A stretch of 64,000 nucleotides of DNA, taken from positions 248,001 through 312,000 of the forward strand of contig CANMAW010000005.1 of NCBI GenBank assembly GCA_947495915.1, given 5' to 3'. The position numbers were made by a program, and so were the translations under genes. The DNA is from Maribacter algarum (ex Lu et al. 2025) (nom. illeg.). Lineage in GTDB: Bacteria; Bacteroidota; Bacteroidia; Flavobacteriales; Flavobacteriaceae. Below the pieces are notes generated by a model that worked only from the letters and a program-made list of their open reading frames with translations, ran no database searches and was not told where the DNA came from. Below, in pieces: positions 59,216 to 64,000 of the stretch (its first letter is position 1; each line of letters opens with the position of its first letter).

Positions 59216-59731
59216 ATGAATAAAATAGTATTTAGTTTTCTGCTTGTTTGGTGCCTTGGTCTCTTCTTAGGTTGTGAAAAAGATGATATTTGTGTTGATG
59301 CTGACACCCCTTTATTAATTATTCGATTTTTTGATATTGAAAATCGAACAGAATTTAAAGTGGTTCCTAATTTACGGGTTATTGGCATCGGTAACGAAAA
59401 CCCCGTAGATACTTTTACCGACAGATTAAGTACCTTAGACTCTATCGCAATTCCTTTAAAAACTACCGAAGACATTACTTCGTTTTCATTTATTATAGGG
59501 TCAGAAGATGATGAATCAGGTGAAGAAATTGGAAAAATAGATACCGTTCAATTCAATTATACTACAAAAGAAATATTCAAATCAAGAGCATGTGGGTTTA
59601 TTGTAAATTATGACGATCTCGAAACAACGTTCACCCCTGCTAATGAAAATTGGATTCAACAAATAGAAATAGTAAAGTCATTGGTTCAAACTGAAGAAGA
59701 AGTAACAGCACATGTTAAGATTTATCATTAG
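59216..59731 (+). CDS. DUF6452-like lipoprotein
   Basis: Lipobox GLFLGCEKDDIC; CVDADTPLLIIRFFDIENRTEFK. Confidence 0.7.
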   Translation: MNKIVFSFLLVWCLGLFLGCEKDDICVDADTPLLIIRFFDIENRTEFKVVPNLRVIGIGNENPVDTFTDRLSTLDSIAIPLKTTEDITSFSFIIGSEDDESGEEIGKIDTVQFNYTTKEIFKSRACGFIVNYDDLETTFTPANENWIQQIEIVKSLVQTEEEVTAHVKIYH

Positions 59732-60476
59732 TATCGTATTGATTTGTTGCTTACAAATTGGAAATGCACAAAGCAAACCCATAGACACAAAACAAAAAGA
59801 CACGGTTATACATAAACAGCCCTATGGTCTTCGAATTGGGGTTGACTTAAGTAGACCAACCATTTCCTTTTTTGAAGAAGAATATACAGGTCTAGAATTT
59901 GTAGGAGACTATCGCTTAAGTCAAAAGTATTTTGCTGCTGCAGAAATTGGAAATGAAAAAAGAACCCGACAAGAAGATTTATACAATTTTACCGCTTCAG
60001 GTAGTTATATCAAAATAGGTGTTGATTACAATACTTATGCAAATTGGTATGGTGAACAAAATCTCATTTATGTTGGTGGTCGATATGCGTTTAGTACGTT
60101 TAGTCAAACTATTAATGATTATCAAATTTTTAATACCAATCGCTACTGGACCCCTAACAGTTTTGCCGAAGGTGCTCTTGGAACTCAAGAGTTTACTGGT
60201 TTAAGTGCGCATTGGTTAGAGTTTGTACTCGGGGTTAAAGCTGAACTATTTGCAAATATTTATTTAGGAGGTAGTATTCGTATGGGCATATTAGTAGCTA
60301 ATAATAATCCTGACAATTTCAACAATTTGTTCATTCCAGGGTTTAATAAAGTAACCGATGACAGTCGATTTGGTGTAGGCTACAATTTTTCAATTTCCTA
60401 TTTTCTACCTTTTTATAAAAAAGCAAAAAAAAAGGTTGAAAAGCCAAAGGCAAAGTCAAAGAATGAAGCTAACTAG
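59712..60476 (+). CDS. DUF6048-like outer-membrane beta-barrel protein
   Basis: Signal peptide; YGLRIGVDLSRPTISFFEEEYTGLEFVGDYRLSQKYFAAAEIG; overlaps the previous ORF by 20 bp. Confidence 0.72.
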   Translation: MLRFIISIVLICCLQIGNAQSKPIDTKQKDTVIHKQPYGLRIGVDLSRPTISFFEEEYTGLEFVGDYRLSQKYFAAAEIGNEKRTRQEDLYNFTASGSYIKIGVDYNTYANWYGEQNLIYVGGRYAFSTFSQTINDYQIFNTNRYWTPNSFAEGALGTQEFTGLSAHWLEFVLGVKAELFANIYLGGSIRMGILVANNNPDNFNNLFIPGFNKVTDDSRFGVGYNFSISYFLPFYKKAKKKVEKPKAKSKNEAN

Positions 60477-60484
60477 TTCTTTTC

Positions 60485-61663
60485 TTACTTTTGGAACTTT
60501 GCTTTTTTACTTCCTTCATACATTACATACTTCGCTAATCTAGATTCTAAATGACTATTAAAAACTTTTATTTTTCTTGAAGGACGTAAACCAACGAATT
60601 TTAATGCCTCTAAATTAGATGTTATAAACCAAGCATCTGTACCCGGATATTTTTGTTTTAAAGTATCGCCAATATCCGCATAAAACTCCTCAACATTAAA
60701 ATCAGAATTCAGGTCAGATCGATCTAGTCGCTCACCATATGGCGGGTTAAAAACCATATGTACATGGTTTTCTGTAAACTTTTCAGTATCAAAGAAGTTC
60801 TTACGTTCGATAGTAATATAATCTGAAAGATTCGCACTTTCTACATTTTCTTGAGCCTTTCTTACCGCCGAAGGCGCCTTATCATAGCCCATGATTTTAT
60901 GATGAAACTCACGTGTCTTCTTTAAAGAACTATCTACTATTTTCTCGAAAAGCTCTTCGTCAAAATCGTCCCATTTTTCAAAAGCAAATTCCTTTCTATT
61001 AATGTTGACCGGTATATTACAAGCAATCATTGCTGCCTCTGTTAACATCGTACCACTACCACACATTGGATCTAAAAAATCACATTGACCATCCCAACCA
61101 CTAAGTAATAACAGCCCTGCAGCAAGCACCTCATTAATCGGTGCAATATTTGTAGCTATGCGATACCCCCGCTGATGCAAAGATCGTCCTGAGCTATCAA
61201 GCGAAACATTACATTGATCTCGCTGAATGTGAATGTTTATTCGTAAATCAGGGTGTTTAACATCTACACTTGGTCTTTTACCCTCCGTATCTCTAAACTT
61301 ATCTACAATTGCATCTTTTACCTTTTGTGATACGTATAATGAGTGCGAAAAATTATCTGACTTTACGGTGGCATCAATAGAGAAGGTGGTATCTACTGAA
61401 AGATATGAAGCCCAATCCATTCGATAAATATTATTATATAATTCTTGCTCTGTTCGTAATCGAAAAGAATGAATAGGTTTTATAATTTTAATAGCGGTAC
61501 GCAAACATAAATTGGCTTTATACATAAAGCCAGTGTCACCCTCAAAAGAAACACTTCTAACCCCTTCTACAACATTGCCACCACCTAGGTTTCTAATCTC
61601 TTTGGCTAAAATTTCTTCGAAACCAAACAAGGTTTTGGCAACCATTTTAAAATTATTGCTCAT
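60485..61663 (-). CDS. THUMP domain class I SAM-dependent RNA methyltransferase (RlmL/YcbY N-terminal-like)
   Basis: KTLFGFEEILAKEIRNLGG; CDFLDPMCGSGTMLTEAAMIA; MVFNPPYGERLDR. The ATG at 61663 is preferred over the GTG at 61666. Confidence 0.92.
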   Translation of the reverse strand: MSNNFKMVAKTLFGFEEILAKEIRNLGGGNVVEGVRSVSFEGDTGFMYKANLCLRTAIKIIKPIHSFRLRTEQELYNNIYRMDWASYLSVDTTFSIDATVKSDNFSHSLYVSQKVKDAIVDKFRDTEGKRPSVDVKHPDLRINIHIQRDQCNVSLDSSGRSLHQRGYRIATNIAPINEVLAAGLLLLSGWDGQCDFLDPMCGSGTMLTEAAMIACNIPVNINRKEFAFEKWDDFDEELFEKIVDSSLKKTREFHHKIMGYDKAPSAVRKAQENVESANLSDYITIERKNFFDTEKFTENHVHMVFNPPYGERLDRSDLNSDFNVEEFYADIGDTLKQKYPGTDAWFITSNLEALKFVGLRPSRKIKVFNSHLESRLAKYVMYEGSKKAKFQK

Positions 61664-61683
61664 CACTATTAGTCATTTAAATG

Positions 61684-61691
61684 CAAAAATA
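61684..61691 (-). promoter_or_regulatory. Putative -7 element TATTTTTG of the THUMP methyltransferase gene
   Basis: Exact TAnnTTTG on the minus strand. Confidence 0.4.
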
Positions 61692-61814
61692 GCCTATTTT
61701 TACCCGCCAATATTCGAAGGGGCTTAATAACCCATATTTTTACACGTACTTTAAGTTTTAGAATTCTAGACCGACTACTAAAAATAGATATTCTAGAATC
61801 ACATAATAATTATA

Positions 61815-62486
61815 ATGACCTATCTATTACCAATATTAGGTGTTCTCTTAAGCTTTGTTTTTATTCTTATTACAAAGCCTAAGAACAAAGAAAACTTTAG
61901 GCTTCTTTTGGCTTTCAGTGGAGCTTTTTTACTTGCGCTAACTGTTTTTGAAATGCTACCTTCTGTTTATGAATATGCTGATCCTAAACGTATCGGTGTT
62001 TTTATTATGCTGGGTATTTTACTGCAGATTTTCTTAGAGTTTTTCTCTAAAGGGGCTGAACACGGTCATGTACATTTAGATGCTGATAATTCAGATTTTC
62101 CTTGGTTGTTATTTTTGAGTTTGTCAATTCATTCATTTTTAGAAGGATTTCCTATTGAAAGTAACGATCATATGATTTTCGGTGTTCTTATTCATAAGAT
62201 TCCAATTGCTATTATCTTAAGTATATTTCTGCTAGAGTCTAAAATAAAATTTAATAAGGCAGTACTATTTATAGCTCTTTTTGCCATAATGACCCCCTTA
62301 GGAAGTATAACTTCTACCTTATTTGATATGACTTCACAAGTTTATGCGGCGATCACTGCCCTAGTAATTGGCGTCTTTTTTCATATTTCAACAGTCATCT
62401 TATTTGAAAGTTCGGAAGGACACAAATTTAATTTATTAAAATTGCTGGTCATTATTTTTGGAATCGTAATTGCCTATTTTCTCTAA
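61815..62486 (+). CDS. ZIP family metal transporter
   Basis: Multi-TM; HGHVHLDADNSDFPWLLFLSLSIHSFLEGFPI; GVLIHKIPIAIILSIFLL. Confidence 0.88.
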   Translation: MTYLLPILGVLLSFVFILITKPKNKENFRLLLAFSGAFLLALTVFEMLPSVYEYADPKRIGVFIMLGILLQIFLEFFSKGAEHGHVHLDADNSDFPWLLFLSLSIHSFLEGFPIESNDHMIFGVLIHKIPIAIILSIFLLESKIKFNKAVLFIALFAIMTPLGSITSTLFDMTSQVYAAITALVIGVFFHISTVILFESSEGHKFNLLKLLVIIFGIVIAYFL

Positions 62487-62915
62487 ATGTTTAGTCGAGA
62501 AGAATCAAAAAAACTACGCCAAGACTTCTGGACCTCATTCGGAAAATCATTTCCCAGAAAATGGATACTATACAATACGGGCATTAAAGGCCTTTCATTG
62601 AAGTTTCATTTCGATTTGCACAGGGCAATGGTATCATTAGATATTGAAACTACAGATTTAGAATCGAGAATCAACCTTTGGGAAAAACTAGTATCACTAC
62701 GATCAATTTTACTTGATGAATTTCTTTCGGAAGCTATGTTTGCAGATGAAATCTTTCTTAAAAATCAAAAGGAAGTTTCAAGAATTTATGTTGAAATTGA
62801 AAATGTTTCCATTCATAATAAAAATACTTGGCAAGAGACAATGGTCTTTTTAAATAAAAACATGAGCCAACTGGAAACCTTTTTTACAGAGTATCAAGAC
62901 ATTATTGGTAACTAA
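62487..62915 (+). CDS. DUF4268 family protein
   Basis: REESKKLRQDFWTSFGKSFPRKWILYNTGIKGLSLKFHFD. Confidence 0.82.
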   Translation: MFSREESKKLRQDFWTSFGKSFPRKWILYNTGIKGLSLKFHFDLHRAMVSLDIETTDLESRINLWEKLVSLRSILLDEFLSEAMFADEIFLKNQKEVSRIYVEIENVSIHNKNTWQETMVFLNKNMSQLETFFTEYQDIIGN

Positions 62916-63544
62916 ATAACATAAAAATAAATCATCAACCAGTGGCTTACAGCACCAGCTAATACGAATAAATGCCAAATAAAGTGATTGTAAGGAATTC
63001 GATCAATTGCATAAAACACAATTCCAAGGGTATAAAATGCACCTCCAAGAAGCAGTAATTGAATGCCCTTTTCTGGGGTATAGTCTAATAAGTTATCAAA
63101 ATCGTATACCACTAACCACCCCATAGCTAAATATAATACTAAAGATACTATCTCAAATCGACCCGTGAATAGTAGTTTGAGAATGCTTCCGACTGCGGTA
63201 ATTCCCCAAACGATATAAAATATTTCCCAACCTTTTCCATGAATAAGTGTTATCAAACAAATCGGAGTGTATGTACCTGCAATTAAAAAATAGATATTAA
63301 TATGATCAACTATTCTAAGTACTCGTTTGGTTTTAATTGTAGTTACAGCATGATAAATCGCCGAAACTAAAAACATGGAGATAAAAGTAGCACTGTAAAC
63401 AACTATGCTCGATGTAGCATCATCCGTTTTATGTGAATTTTTTGAAAGTAAAAGGAAGAGACCAACAATTCCGAAAATGGCGCCAATGATATGGCTTATG
63501 GTATTCAAAAATTCCTCCCTTGGGTCAATTCGAGTATCTTTCAT
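62912..63544 (-). CDS. Hemolysin III (PAQR/YqfA) family membrane protein
   Basis: EEFLNTISHIIGAIFGIVGLFLL; SAIYHAVTTIKTKRVLRIVDHINIYFLIAGTYTPICLITL; HFIWHLFVLAGAVSHW. The ATG at 63544 is preferred. Confidence 0.93.
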   Translation of the reverse strand: MKDTRIDPREEFLNTISHIIGAIFGIVGLFLLLSKNSHKTDDATSSIVVYSATFISMFLVSAIYHAVTTIKTKRVLRIVDHINIYFLIAGTYTPICLITLIHGKGWEIFYIVWGITAVGSILKLLFTGRFEIVSLVLYLAMGWLVVYDFDNLLDYTPEKGIQLLLLGGAFYTLGIVFYAIDRIPYNHFIWHLFVLAGAVSHWLMIYFYVI

Positions 63545-63550
63545 TATCCA

Positions 63551-63558
63551 CAAAGATA
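63551..63558 (-). promoter_or_regulatory. Putative -7 element TATCTTTG, 6 nt before the hemolysin III ATG
   Basis: Exact TAnnTTTG on the minus strand. Confidence 0.45.
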
Positions 63559-63577
63559 CATAGTCGCAATAAAATTT

Positions 63578-64000
63578 TTATTCAACAATGAACTTAGTTC
63601 TCATAGAAGCTGCATGACCCGGAAATGTACAAACAATCCAATATTCACCAGGTATACTTGGCGCTTGAAAGTAAATTGTTTCTTTAGTACCAGGTTCAAC
63701 AATACCCGTATGAATTAACACTAAATCGGTATCTGGCACATAATTTAAATCAGCACCATCGAGACCAAGCCTTAAACCCATATCACCTACTTTATCTACT
63801 GAAGCCTTACCCATTTGAGTTAAAACCAAATTATGAAGCATATCATCATTATTGGTAAAAGTCAGCTCTATTTTAGAATTTTTAGCAACAATGATTTGAT
63901 CCACATCATATTTAAGACCGGGTTTGGTAGCCACCCCTATTTTTTGATCGGCACCATTTTGCCATGCTATAGGCATTTCATTCGTTCGTTTAGGTTGAAC
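63578..64000 (-). CDS. C-terminal plastocyanin/azurin-like cupredoxin domain of a longer protein (truncated by window edge)
   Basis: Frame is open to position 64000 (VQPKRTNE-MPIAW...). Type-1 copper ligand pattern: DDMLHNLVLTQ (His) and CTFPGHAASM (Cys, His, Met). Confidence 0.85.
   Translation of the reverse strand, partial: VQPKRTNEMPIAWQNGADQKIGVATKPGLKYDVDQIIVAKNSKIELTFTNNDDMLHNLVLTQMGKASVDKVGDMGLRLGLDGADLNYVPDTDLVLIHTGIVEPGTKETIYFQAPSIPGEYWIVCTFPGHAASMRTKFIVE

Noticed and set aside
61664-61679. Possible short uORF (ATG ACT AAT AGT GAT GAG CAA TAA) before the THUMP methyltransferase
   Set aside because: Only seven codons and overlapping the true start; no independent support beyond one AUG in an AT-rich leader.
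1-64000. CRISPR arrays, prophage, transposons, toxin-antitoxin or conventional defence systems
   Set aside because: No regularly spaced repeats, integrase/transposase, capsid or tail genes, restriction-modification or nuclease-helicase modules seen; gene content is housekeeping-like. The only mobile-element-related signal is the single HNH-like gene.
1-64000. tRNA or rRNA genes
   Set aside because: No cloverleaf-like GGTTCGAATCC/TTCRANTC context or rRNA-conserved stretches were recognised by eye in the intergenic regions; a tRNAscan-SE/barrnap run would be decisive.

Overview
This window looks like ordinary chromosomal DNA from a marine-type Flavobacteriaceae (Bacteroidota). It is densely packed with housekeeping genes. 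I found no rRNA, tRNA, CRISPR array, prophage, transposase or conventional defence island. Main blocks, left to right: a cyclophilin-FKBP fusion PPIase (truncated at the left edge), a GH5-type cellulase, PepD, and three tandem amidohydrolase modules, only one of which keeps HxH. Next is a molybdenum-cofactor cluster (xdhC, moaA, moeA, moeB-rhodanese, mobA, moaC, moaE, moaD) ending in a two-subunit IorAB-like molybdoenzyme. It also holds a NUMOD4/HNH-like protein, a TauE/SafE permease and an Asp/Glu racemase. Then come a Rel/SpoT-Fur-PurA block, GH109-like and OstA-like genes, a tandem DUF368 pair next to aroE, a DUF349 protein and Rny. Between rny and zapA lies a structured non-coding RNA that fits 6S RNA. 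The rest includes M23, TonB receptor, cysteine desulfurase, Smr, RocD, MscS, ECF sigma/DUF6768, RlmD, a THUMP methyltransferase, ZIP, hemolysin III and a truncated cupredoxin at the right edge. The best second-look items are the 6S-like RNA, the HNH-like protein with a helix-turn-helix-like tail inside the Moco cluster, four genes with TAnnTTTG elements 4-6 nt before the ATG (candidate leaderless mRNAs), a structured rocD leader, and several perfect dyads in promoter regions. I did not find a convincing wholly new multi-gene system. Assignments come from reading the sequence and translations; no database search was run.
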